Source: Mastigias papua
Taxonomy: Eukaryota; Cnidaria; Scyphozoa; Rhizostomeae; Mastigiidae
DNA length: 64,000 nt
Assembly (NCBI GenBank): GCA_964019165.1
Contig: OZ025278.1
Coordinates: 14,994,813 to 15,058,812, forward strand
Direction: 5' to 3'
Shown: one piece after another, positions 1-15,950 of the stretch
Position numbering within the stretch: the first letter of the stretch is position 1
Layout: every line of letters starts with the position of its first letter
The notes under the pieces: model-generated
The model's database searches: none
Told to the model about the DNA's origin: nothing
Seen by the model: only the letters and a program-made list of their open reading frames with translations
Translations under genes and position numbers: made by a program

Positions 1-296
1 CCTTACGAAGCCTAGAATGACCCTGGGGTCAGTGGATCGTCTGCCAATTGTCTACATTGGGTGATTTAGTTGGCTGCATTCAATCCAATCTGTTACCCAA
101 ACAGTTACTTAATAACTGCAGCTTGAGGTAGTGAGCCTTTCTTTTCACTGAGGTAGCCTGGATGGACACTTTACCAAAAGGCCTTGAACATCTCCTCCAA
201 TCCTCTCTGCAAAATGAATCGCTATCAACTTTAGCGCAGTATCTCTCTGTGCCTGCTCACTACCACGAGGAAATCTCCCCATCGTCGTCACTACCC
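1..296. other. Unique left-flank DNA, no gene recognised
   Basis: AT-rich unique sequence. An open frame from the ATG at 162 reads about 45 mixed residues and then runs into the CAT microsatellite as poly-isoleucine. I recognise no domain and see no splice structure that would make it a gene. It could be a fragment of an unknown exon, but support is weak. Confidence 0.4.
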
Positions 297-1744
<1,448 letters not shown>

Positions 1745-2310
1745 CTCATTTTTTAAGTACAAGCCGACATCTAATCTAAGATATTGTTAGCCACTCAGAG
1801 AACTGTAATCTGCAATATTTTTAAGCAAGGTGAAGGGCTACAATTTTAAAAATCTGATGCAACTTTTGAGGTATAATATCAACTCTTTCAGTCAAATTTT
1901 AGAGCTGCAATATTGGTTATGTCCAGAGTCTTGGAGGCTTGAAATATTAGACATTTTAAACAGGTTTGAGAGCTGACATCTGAGATATTTTAGCAAGTCT
2001 TAGAGCTCAGGTTGTGTTACTTCGATGTACAGTTTAGGATTAAGTTTAGTTTACTTATCTCTTAAGTATTTTAACGACATCTCAGAGCCGACATTTTAGA
2101 CCAACGAAAATATGGGAATTATGCGTGAGATATTTTGAGATGAATCTGAGTACAGAAATCTCAATATTGAAAGGAACTTTGAGAGCTCAAATCTCAAATA
2201 TTTAAAGAAAATTCGAAAACTCAAATCTCAAACATTAGAAGTAACTTTCAGAGGTCAGATCTTTCAGTCTTTAAACCACATTTAAGAGTTGATAGCCTAG
2301 ATACCTTATA
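1745..2310. repeat. Degenerate tandem repeat, unit about 33-38 bp
   Basis: Successive segments share a decayed motif of the form TTTGAGAGCT, then (C/G)A(A/C)ATCT, then (A/G)ATATT, then an A-rich end. The clearest copies begin near 1962, 2177, 2211 and 2245, with weaker copies back to about 1745. Copies differ at many positions, so this is an old array that is no longer homogenised. Its unit does not resemble the 118-bp satellite that follows. Confidence 0.55.
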
Positions 2311-2611
2311 CACCAGTAGGGAATGGAATTTCAAATATCCTAACGAAATAAGACAACTAGATTCGTAAATATATTACGACAATCAAAAGATTGGGATTTA
2401 CCCTATTTTTTGCCATGCCAACCAGGAGTTTGAAGACACTCTAAAAGCAACGTTCTAATCTATCCTCATATAAACTTGACACCTGTAATTTTTAATATAC
2501 TCAACATATTTAATACCTCAAAATTACACTAATTTACGACACTTTACGGGATTTTCTCTATTAGTTTAAGAAAGATTCTATCATACACTCCACGCTATTC
2601 TATGAGAACAT
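2311..2611. other. Spacer between degenerate repeat and satellite
   Basis: About 300 bp of AT-rich sequence with no gene, transposon end or RNA recognised. The last bases (ATTACAC followed by TTTTTGGCC) already resemble the satellite junction, so the array edge is set at about 2612. Confidence 0.5.
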
Positions 2612-5600
2612 TACACTTTTTGGCCAAACGTGGCTCATTTTCATCACTTTTCAATCTGCAATCAAAATCAATCAATTTCAATTTTGGTCATTTTTGGTTC
2701 ATTTGTGGGCAAAATACCAAGGCTATAGCCTTACTTTTTGGCCAAAATGGCTCATTTTCATGACTTGTCAATATGCAATCAAAATCAATCAATTTCAATT
2801 TTGGTCATTTTGGCTCATTTTTGGGAAAATACCAAGGCTATAGCCTTACTTTTTGGCCAAAAATGGCTCATTTTCATCACTTTTCAATCTGCAATCAAAA
2901 TCAATCAATTTCAATTTTGGTCATTGTTGAGCAACATCCCAAGGCTATAGCCTTACTTTCTGGCCAACAATGGCTCATTTTCATCACTTTTCAATCTGCA
3001 ATCAAAATCAATCAATTTCAAGTGTGGTCATTTTTGGCTCATTTGTGGGCAAAATACCACGGCTATAGCCCTCCTTTTTGGCCAAAAATGGCTCATTTTC
3101 ATCACTTTTCAATCTGCAATCAAACTCAATCAATTTCAATTTTGGTCATTTTTGGCTCATTTTTGGGCAAAATACCAAGGCTATAGCCTTACTTTTTGGC
3201 CAAAAATGGCTCATTTTCATCACTTTTCAATCTGCAATCAAAATCAATCAATTTCAATTTTGGTCATTTTTGGCTCATTTTTGGGCAAAATACCAACGCT
3301 ATAGCCTTACTTTTCGGCCAAAAATGGCTCATTTTCATCACTTTTCAATCTGCAATCAAAATCAATCAATTTCAATTTTGGCCATTTTTGGCTCATTTTT
3401 GGGCAAAATACCAAGGCTATAGCCTTACTTTTCGGCCAAAAATGGCTCATTTTCATCAGTTTTCAATCTGCAATCAAAATCAATCAATTTCAATTTTGGT
3501 CATTTTTGGCTCATTTTTGGGCAAAATACCAAGGCTATAGCCTTACTTTTTGGCCAAAAATGGCTCATTTTCATCAGTTTTCAATCTGCAATCAAAATCA
3601 ATCAATTTCAATTTTGATCATTTTTGGCTCATTTTTGGGACAATACCAAGGCTATAGCCTTACTTTTTGGCCAAAAATGGCTCATTTTCATCACTTTTCA
3701 ATGTCCAATCAAAATCAATCAATTTCAAGTGTGGTCATTTTTGGCTCATTTTTGGGCAAAATACCAAGGCTATAGCCTTACTTTTTGGCCACAAATGGCT
3801 CATTTTCATCACTTTTCAATCTGCAATCAAAATCAATCAATTTCAATTTTGGTCATTTTTGGCTCATTTTTGGGCAAAATACCAAGGCTATAGCCTTACT
3901 TTTCGGCCAACAATGGCTCATTTTCATCAGTTTTCAATCTGCAATCAAAATCAATCAATTTCAATTTTGGTCATTTTTGGCTCATTTGTGGGCAAACTAC
4001 CAAGTCTACAGCCTTACATTTTGGCCAAAAATGGCTCATTTTCATCACTTTTCAATCTGCAATCAAACTCAATCAATTTCAAGTGTGGTCATTTTTGGCT
4101 CATTTTTGGGCAAAATACCAAGGCTATAGCCTTACTTTTTGGCCAAAAATGGCTCATTTTCATCAGTTTTCAATCTGCAATCAAAATCAATCAATTTCAA
4201 TTTTGGTCATTTTTGGCTCATTTTTGGGCAAACTACCAAGGCTATAGCCTTACTTTTTGGCCAAAATGGCTCATTTTCATGACTTGTCAATGTGCAATCA
4301 AAATCAATCAATTTCAAGTGTGGTCATTTTTGGCTCATTTTTGGGCAAAATACCAAGGCTATAGCCTTACTTTTTGGCCACAAATGGCTCATTTTCATCA
4401 CTTTTCAATCTGCAATCAAAATCAATCAATTTCAATTTTGGTCATTTTTGGCTCATTTTTGGGCAATATACCAAGGCTATAGCCTTACTTTTCGGCCACA
4501 AATGGCTCATTTTCATCACTTTTCAATCTGCAATCAAACTCATTCAATGTCAAGTGTGGTCATTTTTGGCTCATTGTTGGGCAAAATACCAAGGCTATAG
4601 CCTTACTTTTTGGCCAAAATGGCTCACTTTCATCAGTTTTCAATCTGCAATCAAACTCAATCAATTTCACTTTTGGTCATTTTTGGCTCATTTTTGGGCA
4701 AAATACCAAGGCTATAGCCTTACTTTTTGGCCACAAATGGCTCATTTTCATCACTTATCAATCTGCAATCAAACTCAATCAATTTCAAGTGTGGTCATTT
4801 TTGGCTCATTTTTGGGCAAAATACCAAGGCTATAGCCTTACTTTTTGCCCACAAATGGCTCATTTTCATCACTTTTCAATCTGCAATCAAACTCAATCAA
4901 TTTCAATTTTGGTCATTTTTGGCTCATTTTTGGGCAAAATACCAAGGCTATAGCCTTACTTTTTGGCCAAAAATGGCTCAGTTTCATCACTTTTCAATCT
5001 GCAATCAAAATCAATCAATTTCAATTTTGGTCATTTTTGGCTCATTTGTGGGCAAAATACCAAGGCTATAGCCTTACTTTTTGGCCAAACATGGCTCATT
5101 TTCATCAGTTTTCAATCTGCAATCAAAATCAATCAATTTCAATTTTGGTCATTTTTGGCTCATTTTTGGGCAAAATACCAAGGCTATAGCCTTACTTTTT
5201 GGCCACAATGGCTCATTTTCATCACTTTTCAATGTGCAATCAAAATCAATCAATTTCAAGTGTGGTCATTTTTGGCTCATTTTTGGGCAAAATACCAAGG
5301 CTATAGCCTTACTTTTTGGCCACAAATGGCTCATTTTCATCACTTTTCAATCTGCAATCAAACTCAATCAATTTCAATTTTGGTCATTTTTGGCTCATTT
5401 TTGGGCAAAATACCAAGGCTATAGCCTTACTTTTTGGCCAAAAATGGCTCAGTTTCATCACTTTTCAATCTGCAATCAAAATCAATCAATTTCAATTTTG
5501 GTCATTTTTGGCTCATTTGTGGGCATAATACCAAGGCTATAGCCTTACTTTTTGGCCAAACATGGCTCATTTTCATCAGTTTTCAATCTGCAATCAAAAT

Positions 5601-6493
5601 CAATCAATTTCAATTTTGGTCATTTTTGGCTCATTTTTGGGCAAAATACCAAGGCTATAGCCTTACTTTTTGGCCAAACTGGCTCATTTTCATGACTTGT
5701 CAATGTGCAATCAAAATCAATCAATTTCAAGTGTGGTCATTTTTGGCTCATTTTTGGGCAAAATACCAAGGCTATAGCCTTACTTTTTGGCCACAAATGG
5801 CTCATTTTCATCACTTTTCAATCTGCAATCAAACTCAATCAATTTCAATTTTGGTCATTTTTGGCTCATTTTTGGGCAAAATACCAAGGCTATAGCCTTA
5901 CTTTTTGGCCAAAAATGGCTCAGTTTCATCACTTTTCAATCTGCAATCAAAATCAATCAATTTCAATTTTGGTCATTTTTGGCTCATTTGTGGGCAAAAT
6001 ACCAAGGCTATAGCCTTACTTTTTGGCCAAACATGGCTCATTTTCATCAGTTTTCAATCTGCAATCAAAATCAATCAATTTCAATTTTGGTCATTTTTGG
6101 CTCATTTGTGGGTAGCATACCAAGGCTATAGCCTTACTTTTTGGCCAAAATGGCTCATTTTCATGACTTGTCAATGTGCAATCAAAATCAATCAATTTCA
6201 AGTGTGGTCATTTTTGGCTCATTTTTGGGCAAAATACCAAGGCTATAGCCTTACTTTTTGGCCACAAATGGCTCATTTTCATCACTTTTCAATCTGCAAT
6301 CAAACTCAATCAATTTCAATTTTGGTCAGTTTTGGCTCATTTGTGGGTAGCATACCAAGGCTATAGCCTTACTTTTTGGCCACAAATGGCTCATTTTCAT
6401 CACTTTTCAATCTGCAATCAAACTCAATCAATGTCAAGTGTGGTCATTTTTGGCTCATTTTTGGGCAAAATACCAAGGCTATAGCCTTACTTT

Positions 6494-8800
6494 TTGCCCA
6501 CAAATGGCTCATTTTCATCACTTTTCAATCTGCAATCAAAATCAATCAATTTCAATTTTGGTCATTTTTGGCTCATTTTTGGGCAAAATACCAAGGCTAT
6601 AGCCTTACTTTTTGGCCAAAAATGGCTCATTTTCATCAGTTTTCAATCTGCAATCAAACTCAATCAATTTCACTTTTGGTCATTTTTGGCTTATTTTTGG
6701 GCAAAATACCAAGGCTATAGCCTTACTTTTTGGCCAAAAATGGCTCATTGTCATCACTTTTCAATCTGCAATCAAAATCAATCAATTTGAAGTGTGGTCA
6801 TTTTTGGCTCATTTTTGGGCAAAATACCAAGGCTATAGCCTTAATTTTTGGCCAAACATGGCTCATTTTCATCACTTTTCAATAAGCAATCAAAATCAAT
6901 CAATTTCAAGTGTGGTCATTGTTGGCTCATTTTTGGGCAAAATACCAAGGCTATAGCCTTACTTTTTGGCCAAAAATGGCTCATTTTCATCACTGTTCAA
7001 TCTGCAATCAAAATCAATCAATTTCAATTTTGGTCAGTTTTGGCTCATGTTTGGGGGAAATACCAAGGCTATAGCCTTACTTTTTGGCCAAAAATGGCTC
7101 AATTTCATCACTTTTCAATCTGCAATCAAAATCAATCAATTTCAAGTGTGGTCATTTGTGGCTCATTTTTGGGCAAAATACCAAGGCTATAGCCTTACTT
7201 TTTGGCCTAAAATGGCTCATTTTCATCAGTTTTCAATCTGCAATCAAACTCAATCAATTTCACTTTTGGTCATTTTTGGCTTATTTTTGGGCAAAATACC
7301 AAGGCTATAGCCTTACTTTTTGGCCAAAAATGGCTCATTGTCATCACTTTTCAATCTGCAATCAAAGTCAATCAATTTCAAGTGTGGTCATTTTTGGCTC
7401 ATTTTTGGGCAAAATACCAAGGCTATAGCCTTACTTTTTGGCCAAAAATGGCTCATTTTCATCACTTTTCAATATGCAATCAACATCAATCAATTTCAAT
7501 TTTGGTCAGTTTTGGCTCATTTGTGGGTAGCATACCAAGGCTATAGCCTTACTTTTTGGCCACAAATGGCTCATTTTCATCACTTTTCAATCTGCAATCA
7601 AACTCAATCAATTTCAAGTGTGGTCATTTTTGGCTCATTTTTGGGCAAAATACCAAGGCTATAGCCTTACTTTTTGCCCACAAATGGCTCATTTTCATCA
7701 CTTTTCAATCTGCAATCAAAATCAATCAATTTCAATTTTGGTCATTTTTGGCTCATTTTTGGGCAAAATACCAAGGCTATAGCCTTACTTTTTGGCCAAA
7801 AATGGCTCATTTTCATCAGTTTTCAATCTGCAATCAAACTCAATCAATTTCACTTTTGGTCATTTTTGGCTTATTTTTGGGCAAAATACCAAGGCTATAG
7901 CCTTACTTTTTGGCCAAAAATGGCTCATTGTCATCACTTTTCAATCTGCAATCAAAATCAATCAATTTGAAGTGTGGTCATTTTTGGCTCATTTTTGGGC
8001 AAAATACCAAGGCTATAGCCTTAATTTTTGGCCAAACATGGCTCATTTTCATCACTTTTCAATAAGCAATCAAAATCAATCAATTTCAAGTGTGGTCATT
8101 GTTGGCTCATTTTTGGGCAAAATACCAAGGCTATAGCCTTACTTTTTGGCCAAAAATGGCTCATTTTCATCACTGTTCAATCTGCAATCAAAATCAATCA
8201 ATTTCAATTTTGGTCAGTTTTGGCTCATGTTTGGGGGAAATACCAAGGCTATAGCCTTACTTTTTGGCCAAAAATGGCTCAATTTCATCACTTTTCAATC
8301 TGCAATCAAAATCAATCAATTTCAAGTGTGGTGATTTGTGGCTCATTTTTGGGCAAAATACCAAGGCTATAGCCTTACTTTTTGGCCTAAAATGGCTCAT
8401 TTTCATCAGTTTTCAATCTGCAATCAAACTCAATCAATTTCACTTTTGGTCATTTTTGGCTTATTTTTGGGCAAAATACCAAGGCTATAGCCTTACTTTT
8501 TGGCCAAAAATGGCTCATTGTCATCACTTTTCAATCTGCAATCAAAATCAATCAATTTGAAGTGTGGTCATTTTTGGCTCATTTTTGGGCAAAATACCAA
8601 GGCTATAGCCTTAATTTTTGGCCAAACATGGCTCATTTTCATCACTTTTCAATAAGCAATCAAAATCAATCAATTTCAAGTGTGGTCATTGTTGGCTCAT
8701 TTTTGGGCAAAATACCAAGGCTATAGCCTTACTTTTTGGCCAAAAATGGCTCATTTTCATCACTGTTCAATCTGCAATCAAAATCAATCAATTTCAATTT
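6494..8800. repeat. Higher-order repeat of 10 units (1180 bp)
   Basis: Units at 6494, 6612, 6848, 6966 and 7084 recur with the same diagnostic variants at 7674, 7792, 8028, 8146 and 8264, exactly 1180 bp (10 x 118) later. A further partial copy starts 590 bp (5 units) on: the unit at 8028 returns at 8618. The assembly gap interrupts this block. Confidence 0.9.
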
Positions 8801-9000
8801 NNNNNNNNNNNNNNNNNNNNNNNNNNNNNNNNNNNNNNNNNNNNNNNNNNNNNNNNNNNNNNNNNNNNNNNNNNNNNNNNNNNNNNNNNNNNNNNNNNNN
8901 NNNNNNNNNNNNNNNNNNNNNNNNNNNNNNNNNNNNNNNNNNNNNNNNNNNNNNNNNNNNNNNNNNNNNNNNNNNNNNNNNNNNNNNNNNNNNNNNNNNN
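8801..9000. other. Assembly gap, 200 N
   Basis: Exactly 200 N inside the satellite. Unit starts before the gap (8736 and multiples of 118) predict a start at 9090, but the first complete unit after the gap starts at 9111. The register is off by 21 bp, so 200 is a placeholder and not a measured length. Confidence 0.97.
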
Positions 9001-9110
9001 AACTGGCTCATTTTCATCACTTTTCAATCTGTAATCAAAATCAATCAATTTCAATATTGGTCAGGTTTGGCTCATTTTTGGGCAACATACCAAGGCTATA
9101 GCCCTCCTTG

Positions 9111-12100
9111 TTGGCCAAAAATGGCTCATTTTTCTCAGTGTTCAATCTGCAATCAAAATCAATCAATTTCAAGTGTTGTCATGTGTGGCTCATTTTTGGG
9201 CAAAATACCAAGGATGTAGCCCTCCTTTTTGGCCAAAAATGGCTCATTTTCATCACTTGTCAATCTGCAATCAAAATCAATCAATTTCAAGTGTTGTCAT
9301 GTGTGGCTCATTTTTGGGCAAAATACCAAGGATATAGCCCTCCTTTTTGGCCAAAAATGGCTCATTTTCAGCACTTGTCAATATGCAATCAAAATCAATC
9401 AATGTCAAGTGTGGTCATTTTTGGCTCATTTTTGGGCAAAATACCAAGGCTATAGCCTTACATTTTGGCCACAAATGGCTCATTTTCATCACTTTTCAAT
9501 CTGGAATCAAAATCAATCAATTTCAAGTGTGGTCATTTTTGGCTCATTTTTGGGCAAAATACCAAGGCTATAGCCTTACTCTTTGGCCAAAACTGGCTCA
9601 TTTTCATCACTTTTCAATCTGCAATCAAAATCAATCAATTTCAAGTGTGGTCATTTTTGGCTCATTTTTGGGCAAAATACCAAGGCTATAGCCTTACTTT
9701 TTGGCCACAAATGGCTCATTTTCATCAGTTTTCAATCTGCAATCAAACTCAATCAATGTCAATTTTGGTCATGTTTGGCTCATTTGTGGGCAAACTACCA
9801 AGGCTATAGCCTTACTTTTTGGGCAAAAATGGCTCATTTTCATCACTTTTCAATCTGCAATCAAAATCAATCAATTTCAAGTGTTGTCATGTGTGGCTCA
9901 TTTTTGGGCAAAATACCAAGGCTATAGCCTTACTTTTTGGCCACAAATGGCTCATTTTCATCACTTTTCAATCTGCAATCAAAATCAATCAATTTCAAGT
10001 GTGGTCAATTTTGGCTCATTTTTGGGCAAAATACCAAGGCTATTGCCTTACTTTTTGGCCAAAAATGGCTCATTTTCATCACCTGTCAATATGCAATCAA
10101 AATCAATCAATTTCAAGTTTGGTCATTTTTGGCTCATTTTTGGGCAAAATACCAAGGCTATAGCCTTACAGTTTGGCCAAAAATGGCTCATTTTCATCAC
10201 TTTTCAATCTGCAATCAAAATCAATCAATTTCAAGTGTTGTCATGTGTGGCTCATTGTTGGGCAAAGTACCAAGGATGTAGCCCTCCTTTTTGGCCAAAA
10301 ATGGCTCATTTTCATCACTTGTCAATATGCAATCAAAATCAATCAATGTCAAGTGTGGTTATTTTTGGCTCATTTTTGGGCAAAATACCAAGGCTATAGC
10401 CTTACTTTTTGGCCACAAATGGCTCATTGTCATCACTTTTCAATCTGCAATCAAAATCAATCAATTTCAAGTGTGGTCGTTTTTGGCTCATGTTTTGGCA
10501 AAATACCAAGTCTATAGCCTTACTTTTTGGCCAAAACTGGCTCATTTTCATCACTTTTCAATATGCAATCAAAATCAATCAATTTCAAGTGTGGTCGTTT
10601 TTGGCTCAAGTTTGGGCAAAATACCAAGTCTATAGCCTTACTTTTTGGCCAAAACTGGCTCAGTTTCATCACTTTTCAATCTGCAATCAAAATCAATCAA
10701 TTTCAAGTGTTGTCATGTGTGGCTCATTTTTGGGCAAAATACCAAGGCTATAGCCCTCCTTTTTGGCCAAAAATGGCTCATTTTCATCACTTGTCAATAT
10801 GCAATCAAAATCAATCAATGTCAAGTGTGGTCATTTTTGGCTCATTTTTGGGCAAAATACCAAGGCTATAGCCTTACTTTTTGGCCACAAATGGCTCATT
10901 TTCATCACTTTTCAATCTGTAATCAAAATCAATCAATTTCAAGTGTTGTCATGTGTGGCTCATTTTGGGCAAACTACCATGGATATAGCCATACTTTTTG
11001 GCCAAAAATGGCTCATTTTCATCACTTGTCAATATGCAATCAAAATCAATCAATGTCAAGTGTGGTCATTTTTGGCTCATGTTTGGGCAAAATACCAAGG
11101 CTATAGCCTTACTTTTTGGCCAAAAATGGCTCATTTTCATCACTTTTCAATCTGCAAACAAAATCAATCAATGTCAATTTTGGTCATTTTTGGCTCATTT
11201 TTGGGCAAAATACCAAGGCTATAGCCTTATTTTTTGGCCACAAATGGCTCATTTTCATCACTTTTCAATCTGGAAACAAAATCAATCAATTTCAAGTGTG
11301 GTCAGTTGTGGCTCATTTGTGGGCAAAATACCAAGGATATAGCCCTCCTTTTTGGCCAAAAATGGCTCATTTTCATCACTTGTCAATATGCAATCAAAAT
11401 CAATCAATGTCAAGTGTTGTCATTTTTGGCTCATTTGTGGGCAAAATACCAAGTCTATAGCCTTACATTTTGGCCAAAATTGGCTCATTTTCATCACTTT
11501 TCAATCTGCAATCAAACTCAATCAATGTCAATTTTGGTGATGTTTGGCTCATTTTTGGGGAAACTACCAAGTCTATAGCCTTACAGTTTGGCCAAAAATG
11601 GCTCATTTTCATCACTTGTCAATCTGCAATCAAACTCAATCAATTTCAATTTTGGTCATTTTGGCTCAATTTTGGGCAAAATACCAAGGCTATAGCCTTA
11701 CTTTTTGGCCACAACTGGCTCATTTTCATCACTTTTCAATCTGTAATCAAAATCAATCAATTTCAATTTTGATCAGTTTTGGCTCATTTTTGGGCAACAT
11801 ACCAAGGCTATAGCCCTCCTTGTTGGCCAAAAATGGCTCATTTTTCTCAGTGTTCAATCTGCAATCAAAATCAATCAATTTCAAGTGTTGTCATGTGTGG
11901 CTCATTTTTGGGCAAAATACCAAGGATGTAGCCCTCCTTTTTGGCCAAAAATGGCTCATTTTCATCACTTGTCAATCTGCAATCAAAATCAATCAATTTC
12001 AAGTGTTGTCATGTGTGGCTCATTTTTGGGCAAAATACCAAGGATATAGCCCTCCTTTTTGGCCAAAAATGGCTCATTTTCAGCACTTGTCAATATGCAA

Positions 12101-15000
12101 TCAAAATCAATCAATGTCAAGTGTGGTCATTTTTGGCTCATTTTTGGGCAAAATACCAAGGCTATAGCCTTACATTTTGGCCACAAATGGCTCATTTTCA
12201 TCACTTTTCAATCTGGAATCAAAATCAATCAATTTCAAGTGTGGTCATTTTTGGCTTATTTTTGGGCAAAATACCAAGGCTATAGCCTTACTCTTTGGCC
12301 AAAACTGGCTCATTTTCATCACTTTTCAATCTGCAATCAAAATCAATCAATTTCAAGTGTGGTCATTTTTGGCTCATTTTTGGGCAAAATACCAAGGCTA
12401 TAGCCTTACTTTTTGGCCACAAATGGCTCATTTTCATCAGTTTTCAATCTGCAATCAAACTCAATCAATGTCAATTTTGGTCATGTTTGGCTCATTTTTG
12501 GGCAAACTACCAAGGCTATAGCCTTACTTTTTGGCCAAAAATGGCTCATTTTCATCACTTTTCAATCTGCAATCAAAATCAATCAATTTCAAGTGTTGTC
12601 ATGTGTGGCTCATTTTTGGGCAAAATACCAAGGATATAGCCCTCCTTGTTGGCCAAAAATGGCTCATTTTCATCACTTTTCAATCTGCAATCAAAATCAA
12701 TCAATTTCAAGTGTGGTCATGTTTGGCTCATTTTTGGGCAAAATACCAAGGATATAGCCCTCCTTTTTGGCCACAAATGGCTCATTTTCATCACTTTTCA
12801 ATCTGCAATCAAAATCAATCAATGTCAAGTGTGGTCATATTTGGCTCATTTTTGGGCAAAATACCAAGGCTATAGCCTTACTTTTTGGCCACAAATGGCT
12901 CATTTTCATCACTTTTCAATCTGCAATCAAAATCAATCAATTTCAAGTGTGGTCAATTTTGGCTCATTTTTGGGCAAAATACCAAGGCTATAGCCTTACT
13001 TTTTGGCCACAAATGGCTCATTTTCATCACTTGTCAATCTGCAATCAAACTCAATCAATGTCAATTTTGGTCATGTTTGGCTCATTTGTGGGCAAACTAC
13101 CAAGGCTATAGCCTTACTTTTTGGCCAAAAATGGCTCATTTTCATCACTTTTCAATCTGCAATCAAAATCAATCAATTTCAAGTGTTGTCATGTGTGGCT
13201 CATTTTTGGGCAAAATACCAAGGCTATAGCCTTACTTTTTGGCAACAATTGGCTCATTTTCATCACTTTTCAATCTGCAATCAAAATCAATCAATTTCAA
13301 GTGTGGTCAATTTTGGCTCATTTTTGGGCAAAATACCAAGGCTATTGCCTTACTTTTTGGCCAAAAATGGCTCATTTTCATCACCTGTCAATATGCAATC
13401 AAAATCAATCAATTTCAAGTTTGGTCATTTTTGGCTCATTTTTGGGCAAAATGCCAAGGCTATAGCCTTACAGTTTGGCCAAAAATGGCTCATTTTCATC
13501 ACTTTTCAATCTGCAATCAAAATCAATCAATTTCAAGTGTTGTCATGTGTGGCTCATTGTTGGGCAAAGTACCAAGGATGTAGCCCTCCTTTTTGGCCAA
13601 AAATGGCTCATTTTCATCACTTGTCAATATGCAATCAAAATCAATCAATGTCAAGTGTGGTTATTTTTGGCTCATTTTTGGGCAAAATACCAAGGCTATA
13701 GCCTTACTTTTTGGCCACAAATGGCTCATTGTCATCACTTTTCAATCTGCAATCAAAATCAATCAATTTCAAGTGTGGTCGTTTTTGGCTCATGTTTTGG
13801 CAAAATACCAAGTCTATAGCCTTACTTTTTGGCCAAAACTGGCTCATTTTCATCACTTTTCAATATGCAATCAAAATCAATCAATTTCAAGTGTGGTCGT
13901 TTTTGGCTCAAGTTTGGGCAAAATACCAAGTCTATAGCCTTACTTTTTGGCCAAAACTGGCTCAGTTTCATCACTTTTCAATCTGCAATCAAAATCAATC
14001 AATTTCAAGTGTTGTCATGTGTGGCTCATTTTTGGGCAAAATACCAAGGCTATAGCCCTCCTTTTTGGCCAAAAATGGCTCATTTTCATCACTTGTCAAT
14101 ATGCAATCAAAATCAATCAATGTCAAGTGTGGTCATTTTTGGCTCATTTTTGGGCAAAATACCAAGGCTATAGCCTTACCTTTTGGCCACAAATGGCTCA
14201 TTTTCATCACTGTTCAATCTGTAATCAAAATCAATCAATTTCAAGTGTGGTCATGTTTGGCTCATTTTTGGGCAAAATACCAAGGCTATAGCCTTACCTT
14301 TTGGCCACAAATGGCTCATTTTCATCACTTTTCAATCTGCAATCAAAATCAATCAATGTCAAGTGTGGTCATGTTTGGCTCATTTTTGGGCAAAATACCA
14401 AGGCTATAGCCTTACTTTTTGGCCACAAATGGCTCATTTTCATCACTTTTCAATCTGCAATCAAAATCAATCAATTTCAAGTGTGGTCAATTTTGGCTCA
14501 TTTTTGGGCAAAATACCAAGGCTATTGCCTTACTTTTTGGCCAAAAATGGCTCATTTTCATCACCTGTCAATATGCAATCAAAATCAATCAATTTCAAGT
14601 TTGGTCATTTTTGGCTCATTTTTGGGCAAAATACCAAGGCTATAGCCTTACAGTTTGGCCAAAAATGGCTCATTTTCATCACTTTTCAATCTGCAATCAA
14701 AATCAATCAATTTCAAGTGTTGTCATGTGTGGCTCATTGTTGGGCAAAGTACCAAGGATGTAGCCCTCCTTTTTGGCCAAAAATGGCTCATTTTCATCAC
14801 TTGTCAATATGCAATCAAAATCAATCAATGTCAAGTGTGGTTATTTTTGGCTCATTTTTGGGGAAAATACCAAGGCTATAGCCTTACTTTTTGGCCACAA
14901 ATGGCTCATTGTCATCACTTTTCAATCTGCAATCAAAATCAATCAATTTCAAGTGTGGTCGTTTTTGGCTCATGTTTGGGCAAAATACCAAGTCTATAGC
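9111..15000. repeat. Higher-order repeats of about 23, 28 and 10 units
   Basis: The run of variants starting at 9111 recurs at 11823, 2712 bp later (23 x 118 minus 2). The run at 10173-10763 recurs at 13475-14065, 3302 bp later (28 x 118 minus 2). The unit at 13475 recurs at 14655 (10 units). Overlapping periods indicate several rounds of segmental duplication of different size, with single-base deletions (117-bp units, for example near 11660) explaining the offsets. Confidence 0.85.
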
Positions 15001-15950
15001 CTTACTTTTTGGCCAAAACTGGCTCATTTTCATCACTTTTCAATATGCAATCAAAATCAATTAATTTCAATTTTGGTCAGGTTTGGCTCATTTTTGGGCA
15101 AACTACCAAGGCTATAGCCTTACAGTTTGGCCAAAAATGGCTCATTTTCATCACTTTTCAATCTGTAATCAAAATCAATCAATTTCAATTGTGGTCATTG
15201 ATGGCTCATTTTTGGCAAACTACCAAGGCTATAGCCTTACAGTTTGGCCAAAAATTGCTCATTTTCATCAGTTTTCAATCTGCAAACAAACTCAATCAAT
15301 TTCACTTTTGGTCATGTTTGGCTCATTTTTGGGCAAACTACCAAGGCTATAGCCGTACAGTTTGGCCAAAAATGGCTCATTTTCATTACTTTTCAATCTG
15401 CAATCAAAATCAATCAATTTCAATTTTGGTCATGTTTGGCTCACTTTTGGGCAAACTACCAAGGCTATAGCCTTACTTTTTGGCCAAAAATGGCTCATTT
15501 TCATCACTTGTCAATATGCAATCAAAATCAATCAATGTCAAGTGTGGTCATTTTGGCTCATTTTTGGGCAAAATACCAAGGCTATAGCCTTACTTGTTGG
15601 CCACAAATGGCTCATTTTCATCACTTGTCAATCTGCAATCAAACTCAATCAATTTCAAGTGTGGTCATTTTTGGCTCAGTTTTGGGCAAAATACCAAGGC
15701 TATAGCCTTACTTTTTGGCCACAAATGGCTCATTTTCATCACTTTTCAATCTGCAATCAAAATCAATCAATTTCAAGTGTGGTCATTTGTGGCTCATTTT
15801 TGGGCAAAATACCAAGGCTATAGCCTTACTTTTTGGCCACAAATGGCTCATTTTCATCAGTTTTCAATCTGCAATCAAACTCAATCAATTTCAATTTTGG
15901 TCATTTTTGGCTCATTTTTGGGCAAACTACCAAGGCTATAGCCTTACTTT

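Noticed and set aside
8618..9219. Frames spanning the N gap
   Set aside because: They read through unknown bases and are not real open frames.
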